Source of the DNA: Morella rubra
Taxonomy: Eukaryota > Streptophyta > Magnoliopsida > Fagales > Myricaceae
Direction: 5' to 3'
NCBI GenBank assembly: GCA_003952965.2
Contig: CM025850.1
Span: 711,370-775,369, forward strand
DNA: 64,000 bases
Shown: one piece after another, positions 1-17,542 of the stretch
How positions within the stretch are numbered: position 1 is the first letter of the stretch
How the letters are laid out: each line of letters starts with the position of its first letter
The notes under the pieces: model-generated
Database searches by the model: none
What the model was told of the DNA's origin: nothing
What the model saw: only the letters and a program-made list of their open reading frames with translations
Translations under genes and position numbers: made by a program

Positions 1-606
1 TGAAGCTACGAGGCGAGGAGCACAAGGATGAAGATGTCCAAAAGGACCGTGAAGGCAATGTCAATGAAGCTGATAGGTACTAAGATCACCATGGGAAGTT
101 CTTATCTTGGTTGTGTGTGTGTGAGTTTTAAATTGGGGGGCCTTTTTTTTCCGGGTGGCCGTGAATTTAGAATTTGCTGTTTTGATTAGGGAACTGCGAC
201 TAGGATCAAAATTCTGAGCTCCTTTTAGAGTTCCTTCTGTGTGTGAGGGGGTTGTAAGTGATTAAGGTTTCTTTCTTTCTGGTTGTGACAATAAGATCTT
301 GCTGTTTTGATAAGGGGAATTGCGGCTAAGCAAAATATTTTGAGCGCCATTGGAGATGTGACGACGAACATTAGGGGGAAGCTTATCCTCCCATCTGATG
401 TGGTGGAGGAGACAATCGCGGCCCGTGAGCATGGTGGTACGAGAAGGAATGTAGAAGTGATTGAGGTGGACATTGAAGAGACCCAACCAGGCTATATCGC
501 CTCTAAGCTGAAGGACGCTGATCAGATGAGCGGTCAGACTTTCAACGATGTTGGTCGCATTGATGATGAGGGCAAAATACGCTTGGAATGCCATGAGAAG
601 AACTGA
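1..606 (+). CDS. Late embryogenesis abundant protein (ECP63/SBP65-like), C-terminal part
   Basis: Only the last two exons are in the window; the gene starts upstream. Exon <1-76 reads in frame from base 3 as a very hydrophilic Lys/Glu/Asp-rich stretch and ends at a GT donor. Exon 315-606 begins after an AG and restores the frame (2+1 phase), ending at a stop at 604-606. The tail holds a block around QPGYIASKLKDADQMSGQ followed by FNDVGRIDDEG, which I recall from the C-termini of embryo/seed LEA proteins such as ECP63 and SBP65. Such proteins accumulate in late embryogenesis and dry seeds and are thought to protect against water loss. The same block also faintly resembles the seed-maturation (SMP) domain, so LEA D-34 is the alternative. 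The assignment fits the next-door TauE gene, because I remember ECP63 beside a TauE gene in Arabidopsis. The family call is moderate; that the region is coding is fairly sure. Confidence 0.6.
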
Positions 607-3600
607 AAAAGTGATCAAGGACGCTGGGGTGGGTAGCTGAGCTTATAATGTCGTCGGTCTTGTTTTTTGAGTGTTTTGTCCATCGTGTTCCTGTTTATAC
701 AAGTCCTTGGTCTATTCTGTGTTTTTTGTGCGAATTATAGCGAATTCCGAAAGGCGGGAGGGTTTGAATTTGTTGGGGCTAGGCTTTCCTCAACTTTTAT
801 TTGGGTGGATCATGAGTTTTCATTTTCTTCGTCTATAATCTCTCGACAGTACGCGAGAGCTTGTTACGGGCCAGTTAACCAGAATAAGCTGATGATGGGC
901 CGAGCCTGAGCAGGTCCATGGCACTTCTTCGTTTGAGGAGAAAAGTACTGGACTTCAGTCCAGCGTGTTGCCTAGTAAAAACAATAATTGTGCTTTATTT
1001 GTTGGTAAGGTGGGTCTGGTTGATGCTTTAGTGATGGATCATTTGGGCTCTATGTCCGAGGCTGGGCTCGTATTGCAATTGGCCCATTCTATTATGTTTT
1101 CCAGGGCTCAACAAAGATGCATTAGAGACCAGGGGAAACTATTGTATGTATATCTTTATACATAAAAGAGTGTGTGGGTGCTTCAAGCTTGGCAAACATA
1201 AATAAGCAGAAGCCTATGGATGTTTCAAGAGAGATCGATTTGTCCTCAACTTTGTTCGATTGTGGGGTCGTACCGCGTTCTTATCAAGAGATTGTAGGAC
1301 TGATCAATCAGATACTTTTTGTTTTTGGTTAACATATAATATTTCTCTAGTTTTCCTTTGTTGGCATTTTGCTTTCAAGTGGACTGCCAGGTCACAAGGA
1401 AGAAGGAAAAGGATTAATCATTACTTTCGATTGGGATCTTGATCTTTCTAATTAAGTAATCATTGAATCTCTGCGTGATTTTCTTGTTCTTGGTCACAGA
1501 ATCTCTTAGGCTCTTAGCTAAAACATAATTACTATTTCTCGACGAGACTGTTTTGTCGACCCACCTCCAACTAGCACTGGCAGATAAGAACGGACTGCAC
1601 ACTTGGTTACTTCACACAAAAATATTAAGACACCCAAATTTTAGAATTATAGGTCGGCTCATGCAGATATTAATTACTATATTGTCTTCCCGATCCGATT
1701 AGACGGCCCCTGTTCAGGTGCACCCTCGTGTGTTGTCTTCAGCATTTTCTTTTAGTCAGTACTCGTGGATGGATTGCGGCATTGCGCAGATAGACAGACA
1801 GAACTAAGAAGGAGAAAACGTTGAGTTTGGGGGCAAGTTCAGCCGATTTCAAGCTGTCGAAAGCATTTTGGAATAGAGTTTGAGAGCTCAAGGCAAGCCC
1901 AAAGTCATCGACAAGATAGCACTGGCGAGATCTGGTCCTACTCTAGAAGTTAAAATACGCAATCCTGACAGTTGAAGGCGAGTGGTATATGCTACGGAAT
2001 CATCATGAATTCTACTTTCCTTCTGGCCTACTTGAATCTGCAAGTTGTGCATTAAATATCCCTGTTAGAGGACAGAAATTTAGCTCATACGAGTGGTTTC
2101 CATTTCATTTCAGAGGTTTGGTACTTGAATCGTTCTTATCTGGGATATTTATTAATGTCACCTCCGAAAAGGATATAAGCTGGCTCAGTCGCACGAGTAT
2201 ATTCCACTCCAACTAGCCAGCATGCAACAGAACCCACAGTCAGAGTCTAAATTACTAAACAATAAAGCAATTCTGCAGTGGCCAGTGGTGTCATATAACT
2301 AGCAACAGCCTTTGTTATATTCCCCGTAATCCGTATGTCTCTATCCTTTTGCTCTACGTACAGAGCATTGTGAGACTCCTATTCTTAAATACGCGTCCTG
2401 ACCCAAGAAAAATGGAACGGTACCCGTGTACGTACGAAATCATTAATCACCAATTTAAAGAGGAAAAACCGTAGCCATAAATGGTGTGTCATTTCCCCTA
2501 CAATGTTATATGTCCACAATCAAATAAAGGAGACACAAACGAGAAGTAGAGTACGTGGAATCTTCTCGACCAAGTTGGATACAATATTGGACCCCAAAAG
2601 AAAGACAGCTAAAGAAGATAGAGAGGTTGCACTGGCGACACACATAGACAGGACCATTTCGAGGTGTACAGTGGATCATGAGTACTGAGGAGTGAGGACC
2701 ATATTTATGTATAACAGCGTCCGTCTATATAGCATTCCGAATTTTCTTATTATTAAAAAAAATATTTATTTTTTTATTAAATTTCGAATTATTTGAAAAA
2801 AATTATCATATTTTAAAAGTGTTTAAAATTTGAAATGTGATTTGATTTGAAGAGGTTATCTTTTTAAAAGTGTTTGGAATTTAAATAAGAGGTGTTTTAT
2901 CTTTAAAGAGTTTTAGAGAAGGCTTAGAGTTTTAGTTTGATTGAGAGTTTTGCTTGTAATTTTTCAGTTTTTAAAGAGTTGTTTTCAAGTTTTAAAAGGT
3001 GAATTTGTTATCAAAGTTATTATTTTGTGATAACTGATTTATACCCCTAATTTTCACTGATTTTTGGTTTTAAGCATATAAGTGACCCCTAATCGCTGCG
3101 GTTCTGGGCATTACAGTCCACCACGTATGTGGCAGTTCTGACCACTTTGATTTGTTTTATCTGCAGCTGCACCCTCTTGTTTCTTTCGTATACGTGAAAA
3201 AAAGAAAGGTATAAACATCCTTTGTTTTAAGCCATCTGGGCTCGCTTGAAAAAGTCGTCGCAGCTCGCATGATTGTCGTTTTCAATTAATTCATCGTGGA
3301 AATTTAGAAGAAAACTCAAATGCTTAATTTCAAGTGACGCATTGATTTTTTCCACTTAAGCGTGCGGCCGGCTCTTCTTTAAGCTTCATTTTCGACAATG
3401 TGGGTCTGGGATAGACACGTATATTGATTACAAAGTAAATCGATAGTTTTCGTAAAGTCGCTTCGAAGGTCGACCAGCCAGAGCTGGTTGGAGATGATTT
3501 ACTTATAAGCAAACCGAAACAATTAATGGAGACGCAAAAAAACAATGAAGAACTCTATTCCCCTGTCATATTTATGCATCGATCATGATCACCAAGTTGA

Positions 3601-5079
3601 AGATACGTTTTGTTTTTTTGTTTATAATGTAAATGAAAGATAGAACTTTCAAAAGAAAACCTGACTATTCAGTATTTCTAAGCAAGGAGTAATTATCACG
3701 AAAAGGAAAATGAATTTGGTTGGCTTAAACGACATGGTAATCATCACCGGCACCGCGTAATCTTAAAGAACATTATGGGCTAGCTAGCTTCCTTTGGTTT
3801 CATCATGTAGTCTAAAGCAAGTAAGACACGTGGGGCACATCGAACAGGCTGACTAGGAAAGCTAGCCAACAGCATTCTCCCTAGAAAACTTATAATTGGT
3901 ACGTATGTATGTAGATATAGTTCACCAGCATATATATATAAAAGCATGCACCAAAATGATCAGCCTGAGGAAAAAAATTCCATAACGTCTCCCAGCCATG
4001 TTAGATTCAAGAGGGCAATATGTGGTGTCCTTTTTTTTTTTTTTTAATTTTGAAATATAAAAATTTGTAATAAAATAAATATATTTTAAAATTTTTAATT
4101 TTTACACATATATATTTTAATTTTTACACGTCTCAATAAATTTATATTTTACAAATTTTAAAAATATTCTTTAAAATTTTTAAAAACGAACGCCTAAGTT
4201 TGTGCAGCTTTTCATGATCCCTCTGGCAAATCGGATGCCTTTTTCGTGTAAAGACGTGTCTTACATGGAGAAAACACCCAATTTTAGTGAATCTAACACA
4301 TACATGCCACGAATCCGGATGACCCGATGAAATCGAGCCCAACATATATTTTGTAATAGAGAAATACTATCTTGCCCTTTCAGAATTAATTAATGTCCGA
4401 GTTAACCTACTGCAAGCCCCACTATTTTTATACTCTGGGAGAGATATCTAGCTTTTAGAATATGATATATATAAGGAACCAAGTTGAATATTGGATGATG
4501 TGGAGGGGGACATTTTGCATGTGTATATATATATATACTATCTCCTGCTGTTTGGTAGACGGTAGTATAAATACATATATGCCCAGATGTGGGGATCGAT
4601 GTACTCCTATCAGATCGGCACCACGAAAAACAATTATTATCAGTGTGGGGTCTATGATTGACGTGTCGAGTAGGACACTTCATGTGCAATTTTGTGATGC
4701 CACGTATGTTTTTTAAATAAATAAAAAAATAAAGGCTAAATCGTCGGATTGTGACGTACACCGTCCTCACTTATTTCCGATCTGTCGTAATAAATATTTT
4801 CAGCCTCTAAGTTGCGTTTCATTGTTAAACCACAAGGGTAGTGTAGGATTAATGAAATCGAGATTATTTTATAGGAAGAGGAGTCCTATTAGCTGCACGA
4901 GATTTATTGCTCTTAATTACTAGAAACGTCAAATTAAATAACGTTCTTCCAAAGCTTTCTTCTCTGTAGATTTGTTACCACCACTCTTATCATGCCAAAT
5001 GTAACAATGCTGGATTAGTAACCCATTTACTATTCAAATCGTGTTCTCTCTGGATCGATCTTGTCCTCTTGTGGCCGTG
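607..5079. other. Intergenic region, no gene recognised
   Basis: About 4.5 kb between the LEA gene and the TauE gene. The first few hundred bases are probably 3' UTR of the LEA gene. The small open frames here show no family similarity or splice structure. The sequence is AT-rich with poly-A/T runs near 2750-2780 and 4030-4050. A fold-back AT-rich stretch at about 4040-4190 may be an old MITE, but I could not define its ends. Confidence 0.6.
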
Positions 5080-5293
5080 ATGCATGTGAGATATTCATCC
5101 GTAGGTCTACTATTGGCCCTCTCTCTCTCTGTCTCTGTGTGGGGCCAGGTTATACAGCAGTTTCGTATACTATTTGTTCCTATAGTTTTTTTTTTCCTAT
5201 ATAATTCTCGGAAGAAGCAGAAAATAACGCAGTTGGGTGTGGGGTGTCGAGAAAAAAGCGAGTACATTGTGAATGTTCTCGGAGGGAACACCA

Positions 5294-8200
5294 ATGGCCA
5301 CGAGGGGATTGGTGCTTATCTCCTGTCAGGTTTCTCTGCGGCTGTATTGTCCGTCTTATTCATCACCCATTCGAATTATGGTAACTCGTACGAAAACGGC
5401 CGGTTGTCATCTTCAAACTCTACACTACTATTTCACTCCTCGTATGGATCCAGCACCGAAACTGTTTGGCCTGTATGTCTCTCTTATTCTCTTCCTCTTC
5501 GTCCTATAGGCTATAGAGATGAAATTTGTCGTGAATCAAGGAGTTAATTAATGACTGATTTTTCGTTTTTGGATGCAGACATTAGAGTTTAGTTGGAGAC
5601 TCGTCTTGGCAACAGTGATAGGATTTCTGGGATCCGCTTGTGGAACCGTGGGTGGAGTGGGAGGGGGTGGGATTTTTGTTCCCATGCTTACTTTGATTGT
5701 CGGGTTTGATACTAAGTCCGCTGCTGCCCTTTCCAAATGTAATCATCCATCTTTTTGTTTGCCCTCGTATCCACTCTCTTCCTTTTCATGTCTGTCAAAT
5801 TCATTTTCCTTTTGATATTTGGGTGGATTATTGGTTCTGAAGTTACAGTATCCAATAGGGTGAACTGTGAACAGATCGGATGAAAAGACCCGTTTACTGG
5901 TGGCTAAAAAGCCGGCCTAAAGGTGGCAGTAGGGAAAGGCCATTCAACACTCAGCGCGTTTGTTTCGTTTTTTTTTTTTTTGTTCAGTCTGGGGTCATAT
6001 TTAGCCAATTCCATGGCGTAACCCACACGGGATCAGCGATCCCCGAATTGCAGGGGCAATTCGGAGAGAGAGGAGTGGGTACCGCTCGGGACTCACACTG
6101 CCCAGAACACCAGGGGATCCCCGTCCACCCACATGACCCTTTAAGACTTCCGTCCCAGATCTCTGTGCTTTTCTCTTTTTCCATTGAGTCTTCAAATGAT
6201 GGTTTATCTTGTTCTGAAATTACAGGAGTACGCTAAATTGAGGTTCTTCGAATGTTGGTATGGTTGCAGGTATGATAATGGGAGCGTCAGCATCATCAGT
6301 TTGGTACAATATAAGAGTGAGGCATCCAACAAAGGAAGTGCCCATCATTGACTATGATCTGGCCCTTCTGTTCCAGCCCATGCTTATGCTTGGCATCACT
6401 ATCGGTGTGGCGCTTAGTGTTGTCTTCCCCTACTGGCTCATCACTGTCCTCATCATTATCCTATTCATGGGTCTGTTAAAATTCAATGTCACCACTCACC
6501 AATCTCCTTTGTTTTACTGTTCCATTCTTCTTCTTTTTAATTCTTTTTCAACAGTGATTGTAGCAGTACACTTACTGCAACATTCATATTTTAAAAGAAT
6601 AGTTCAGATGTTACCCATGTTGACATGTTCCTGCTTACAAAGAGTTCTCTTTTTTTCTTTTTTTGTTTGTGAGCAGGAACCTCCTCCAGGTCTTTCTGCA
6701 AGGGAATTGAGATGTGGAAGGAAGAGACTCTTTTGAAGGTCCCCTTCTATGATTTGAAAAGAATATGATACTGACACATTTTCTATAAAAGTGCCTCCTT
6801 TTTTAATCAATGATTGTTGATAACCAAAATTGCAGAACGAAATGGCCATACAACAAGGAACTGTGGTTAACTCTCGGGGTGAACGTAAGACACACATTCA
6901 CAAGCAATTTTGACTCTTTTGTATCCAAATATGCACAAATCGATGCAAGTGAATTTTAAGCTCTTTTTTTCCTGGTAATTTGCAGTTCTGATTGATACCG
7001 AGTATGAGCCATTGGTACCTAGAGAAGAAAAAACCCGAATGGTGTGTAAATTTTGCTTTACTTTGAGAGTTTCAATTCTCTACGGTGCGAGTTTACTGAA
7101 CAAATGTTCTGTCTTACAGCAAATATTATGCTTGAACCTTAGGTGGAAAAGGCTTTTGGTGCTACTACTAGTATGGGTCTTTTTTCTAGCCTTGCAGATC
7201 ATAAAGGTTAGTACACCATGACCTCTCTCTCTCTCTCCCTCCCTCCCTCCCTCCCTCCATGTGGGATTCCATGTGTTCATGTTCTTTAATATGTCTTGCA
7301 GAATGATGTAGAGGTTTGCAGTGCATGGTATTGGGTGCTCTTCAGCTTACAGGTGAAACACAATACCTACCCACTTTACAGCTACCATCACTTCCTTGTT
7401 GACTTTTTCAATTGTGGGGTCAGCCAGCCTCACCAGTTTTTTTGTCTCTTCTGCTTCAGTTTCCCATAGCACTTGGAGTGTTTGGGTATGAATCAGTCAA
7501 ACTGTATACAGAACACAAGAAGAGGATGAGAACGGGGAACACAGAATCAATTTGCGAGGCTTCCATCGGATGGACTGCAACTCACATTGCGTTCTGTTCA
7601 CTCTGCGGCATCTTGGGAGGCTGTGTCGGAGGCCTACTCGGGTCAGGTGGTGGATTCATTTTAGGCCCCCTGCTACTTGAAATTGGTGTCATCCCCCAGG
7701 TATAAATGTCAATGATCCTTATATCGAGTCCCTTACCTATTTTTCCTTTTGTTTTAATTTTATTTTATTTTCTCTGACCCCAGTCCTGAGCAAACCCATG
7801 TTCCTTGAGTAGCTTCCCTGAGCATTATTTTGTAGTATATTCTTGGCTCTTCAGAAAAGGGTCGTCGTTAATTTCACGAAAGCAATGAAAAAACTTGAAG
7901 ACTCTTTAACAAAATTTGTTGGCTTTTGTTTACAGGTTGCGAGTGCGACAGCAACGTTTGTCATGATGTTCTCCTCATCCTTATCTGTTGTGGAGTTCTA
8001 CCTTCTCAAGAGGTTTCCTATTCCCTATGGTATATATATCTTTCAACTCTCGTACCCTTACTTTTCTGTTCGTTTCGATGCACAATTTCTAGCTTAATCT
8101 CAGCATATTTCTTTGGATACTTTTTGCAGCTATATACCTCACATCGGTGTCTATTTTGGCTGGCTTCTGGGGACAGTTCTTCGTAAGAAAACTCGTCACT

Positions 8201-8519
8201 TTTCTTAAGAGAGCATCACTCATTATATTCATTCTCTCCGGTGTCATCTTTGTCAGTGCTATCACAATGGGTACGTACCTAAAACAAGTCTCCTGGACCT
8301 AAAAATTATTATTCAATTACCCAAACTATAATTTTCTTTTTTCACTTGGGTATATTAGTGGACCATTCATTCCCCATTTGATTATTTTGGCTAACAAGCT
8401 TTTCTTTCTCGTGAAAAAAAAAAAAAAAATTCTCAGGGGTCGTTGGTATTGAGACTTCCATTGAAATGATACGCAATCACGAGTTCATGGGATTTTTAGG
8501 GTTCTGTAGCAGTCAGTGA
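5294..8519 (+). CDS. TauE/SafE family membrane transporter (sulfite exporter-like)
   Basis: This is a multi-pass membrane protein of the TauE/SafE family, whose bacterial members export sulfonates or sulfite; the plant substrate is uncertain. Exons: first exon to 5472, then 5579-5738, 6270-6470, 6677-6738, 6836-6884, 6986-7041, 7120-7206, 7302-7352, 7460-7699, 7936-8029, 8130-8270 and 8437-8519. All junctions keep frame with GT-AG borders. Family marks are the glycine-rich [16 protein letters not shown] in the first half and its counterpart [14 protein letters not shown] in the second half, the [13 protein letters not shown] segment, and the [15 protein letters not shown]-terminus. Exons 2-12 give 407 residues; with about 60 N-terminal residues the protein has the normal length near 470. 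The first exon is the weak point. The expected Trp-Pro end (TETVWP at 5472, donor GTATGT) lies in one frame, whereas the best start (MATRGLVL, 5294) lies in another. An in-frame ATG exists at 5080 and would give an unusually long N-terminus. Confidence 0.9.
5739..6269 (+). other. Intron 2 of the TauE gene with a GC-rich inverted-repeat patch
   Basis: The intron is mostly ordinary AT-rich sequence, but about 6005-6135 is markedly GC-richer than its surroundings and contains short inverted repeats, for example GGGATCAGCGATCCC and GAATTGCAGGGGCAATTC. The patch has no open frame matching a known protein. It could be an old insertion or a structured element; I cannot classify it. Confidence 0.4.
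7223..7258. repeat. CT/CCCT microsatellite in a TauE intron
   Basis: TCTCTCTC followed by repeated CCCT units in the intron after the exon 7120-7206. Pyrimidine-rich and probably variable in length. Confidence 0.8.
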
Positions 8520-8612
8520 TCTCTAGCAATGAATGGAGAAAGTAGCAACACGTACGAGAAAGAAATACAAGTGAAGCTTGTAATGGAAAAGCTGGCAGCT
8601 GTACTGGGGGGA

Positions 8613-8913
8613 GTCTTAGGCCAATACCTTGTTGACCAACCCTCTCCTCCAGCAAAGATCTGCTGTGCCTGTGTGTCATCTGTGGGTTAGGAAGGCCGTG
8701 TTTTAGCATATATTTGAGTGTCGTAATTACTGTCTTAGGCCAATACCTTGTTGACCAACCCTCTCCTCCAGTAAAGATCTGCTGTGCCTGTGTGTCATCT
8801 GTGGGTTAGGGAGGCAGTGTTAAGTGTTTACCTACTGGTTAAACCCAGAATAAGTTTCTTCAATTACTGCATTTGATTCTTTACTTGGCATATATATGTG
8901 TCGTAATTACTGT
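8613..8913 (+). repeat. Imperfect tandem duplication in the TauE 3' region
   Basis: A unit starting GTCTTAGGCCAATACC occurs at 8613-8731 and again at 8732-8913. The first about 90 bases of both copies are nearly identical, and both end with the same TGTCGTAATTACTGT tail. The second copy carries about 63 extra bases before that tail, so the first copy has probably lost them, or the second has gained them. It lies about 95 bases after the TauE stop codon, so it is probably in the 3' UTR. Confidence 0.85.
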
Positions 8914-9521
8914 GTAATTAAACTTGCAAGGTAGAAATTGCAATTATTCCAAGTTACTCCTTTACAGTACACTTACAAATTTGGCCGAGTGATGCAACTC
9001 TTTTTTTTTGTCACCGAGTGCAGAGTGGGGTTTGGTCGACGATAGGTAAGCTACGCACTTAGACAGGACACTGATTGTGAGGGAAAGAAAAAACCAACTT
9101 TTCTTTCGCTTCGGCGAATAAGGGAAAAGAAGAAGCGAGCTTTTAACATGTGGTCAGAATTTGATTGGCTCAAGTTATCTCACAATTGGTTATGAAAGAG
9201 ATTTCTTTCCTCTGAATTTGGGTCTGGGGAGAGAGAAATCACTGCTACGAAGAGCCCACGCCAGCTAAAAGCTGAAAACAAGTTTTGTACTTTTTCTGTC
9301 CTCTTTGTTTTCTTGCTCACATGGGGCCAGCCGTCAGAAGGAATTACACGGCAAGAAAACTCCCGCTCCCGCAAGCCACATGGGGCGAGTAAAAGTTCAG
9401 TGAAAAGTCATCAGATCTAATAGAAGTGGCATTCACCTAATGTTGGAGAATGAATGTGACGTTTAAATAATTTTAAATTTCTTTAAATCAAGTACAAATA
9501 GAAGTAATAAAATAATAAATA
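8914..9521. other. Intergenic region, no gene recognised
   Basis: Convergent spacer between the end of the TauE gene and the MITE. A poly-T run lies near 9001-9009. Nothing in the short open frames looks coding. Confidence 0.6.
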
Positions 9522-9887
9522 AGGAAAAATACACTTTTTACCCACGAACTACCATATATTTTACACTTTGCACCCTAAACCAATTTTGACACATTGCACC
9601 CTTTAACTACCAATTTTTAACACTTTGCACCCTTTATCAAATTTTAAACTAAAATGACGATAATGCCCTTAGATATTGTTGTCAATTCATTAATTTTTAA
9701 AGTATTATTGTCAAATGGAGGGTGCAAAATGTTTAATATTAGTAGTTGGAGGGTGTAATGTGTCAAAGTGGGTAGTTTAAGGTGCAAAATAATAACATTG
9801 GTAGTTTGAGGGTGCAATGTCTTAAAGATGGTAGTTTGGGGTGAATGTGTACTCCGGTAGTTTGTGGGTGAAAAATGTATTTTTCCC
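9522..9887. mobile_element. Mutator-type MITE (366 bp, terminal inverted repeats, 9-bp target duplication)
   Basis: The left end (GGAAAAATACACTTTTTACC from 9523) and the inverted right end (GGAAAAATACATTTTTCACC) match over about 30 bases with few differences. The body continues as a long imperfect fold-back built from repeated TTTGCACCCT / AGGGTGCAAA units. The element is flanked by the direct repeat TAATAAATA at 9513-9521 and 9888-9896. Long terminal inverted repeats with a 9-bp target duplication are the hallmark of Mutator-like elements. It encodes no protein, so it would have needed a transposase from elsewhere. The clear target duplication and good end match suggest it is not very old. 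Confidence 0.85.
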
Positions 9888-9896
9888 TAATAAATA

Positions 9897-11338
9897 TTAG
9901 TTGTCGGACTAAAAATGTCAATTTTGAATCCGATTATAAATTTAGCCAGCCCATCAGCATTGACTCCCCCATATATGTCTTCAACAGCCATTCTTAAGAC
10001 GATGAATAGGAATGACAAATTATGTCTCTTAGGAAGTTTCTGCTCAACAACTTCCTAACACTGTACTTAATGATTGTTAAGGAACAACCTGCTTTAATGT
10101 TGGACGAAAGAGGAAAACAAAAAACAAAAAAAGCTAAAAACTCGAGCTTTATGTTTATTTGGTAAAAAATTGTAAGATTTTTAAATTTTGATATAATTGT
10201 GAATATTTATGTAAATTGGAGTTTTTATAGATTTTTGTGTTAAAATTATGAAAATTTTAAAGATATTGAATTTTTATTAGAGTTGTAAAAAAATATAGAG
10301 AAAAATGATTTGATATAATTGTTTGAATAAAAAAAGTATGAAATTAGGTGCAAAAATATGAAGAGAGAATATTTGTTATAATTTTTTTTTAAAGGTTATT
10401 AGAATTTATATGAAAAGTTATTAGAGATTGTATAAAAAGTATTGTATTGTGTATGAATTTTTAAGATTTTGAATGTTCATTTTGTAAATTTTATTAAATA
10501 CATTTGTAAATAAACATCCTCGCCGCCCTCCGCCTTTTGGAAGAAAGTATCATTCAAGAGTCATCGCCAATCAACTATGCTTAGAAAAAAGAAAAACACC
10601 AATCAAGTGGAAAAAAATTTTGGAGGCTAGTTTAGAGGAGTAAGTAGGATAATTAAATACCTGATCCAAGTAATTATAATACTGCACATAGCGCACGTCA
10701 TCTGCACAAGGCGACTCTTAACTCACTCCATCAGTCAAAAGCAAAGGGTAAAGTGCTCACTACATATTCGATCAGGATTGGTGGTCTTATAAGCCCAACT
10801 ATCATAATACAAAGAACACCTCGTACAACTCAAAGAGCCCACCATGCAGGCAGTGCAAATCCTGCTCCATTATGCATCAAGTCTTAAAAAGGCCGGAGAA
10901 ATCTGAAAAACCGGCACCAAAGATGCTCAAAAATATATATAAGATTTGAATAATGAACGAATAGTTTCAATATCAACAATTAGGTCACAGTACAAGAATC
11001 AAATTGGAATGATTCAACCAAGCAAATGTTCATCAACACGTCAGTTGTCGTGCATGCCATGTGTTCTTCTATATAACAAGGCGTACACTGTCCCCAAATT
11101 ATGCTTGAAAGAGAATTTGCCCTGAATCGGAGCATCTATTCTATTTAAGCTATTGCTTGGCTCAAGCTTCTCGGCCACATTAGAACGAAGTACTATCCAC
11201 CCAATGCCCACTCGTAAAATCGTTAAGCAAACCGAAACAAGTGAAGAATCATGCTTCACTGAATGCCAGCGCCAATCAAGCAAAACTATACGGAAGATGA
11301 TGATAAGGCAGGTCCATTAAGAAACAGCTGCTACAGTC
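9897..11338. other. Convergent intergenic region between the TauE and SRPK genes
   Basis: AT-rich DNA; the part nearest 11338 is probably the 3' UTR of the SRPK gene on the minus strand. It includes the AT-rich inverted-end element at 10151-10517. No other gene is recognised. Confidence 0.55.
10151..10517. mobile_element. Possible AT-rich MITE
   Basis: A very AT-rich segment begins ATGTTTATTTGGTAAA and ends with its rough inverse (TTTGTAAATAAACAT), suggesting terminal inverted repeats of about 15 bases. The body consists of TTGATATAATTGT and TTTTAAATTTTG-like words and codes for nothing. I found no convincing target-site duplication, so the family is not assigned. Confidence 0.4.

Positions 11339-17542
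<6,204 letters not shown>

Noticed and set aside
667-1165. Two small open frames after the LEA gene
   Set aside because: Probably 3' UTR or spacer; amino acid content looks random and no similarity is recognised.
5880-6236. 118-residue open frame in the TauE intron
   Set aside because: Lies within an intron bounded by good splice sites, has a poly-Phe stretch from poly-T and no family similarity.
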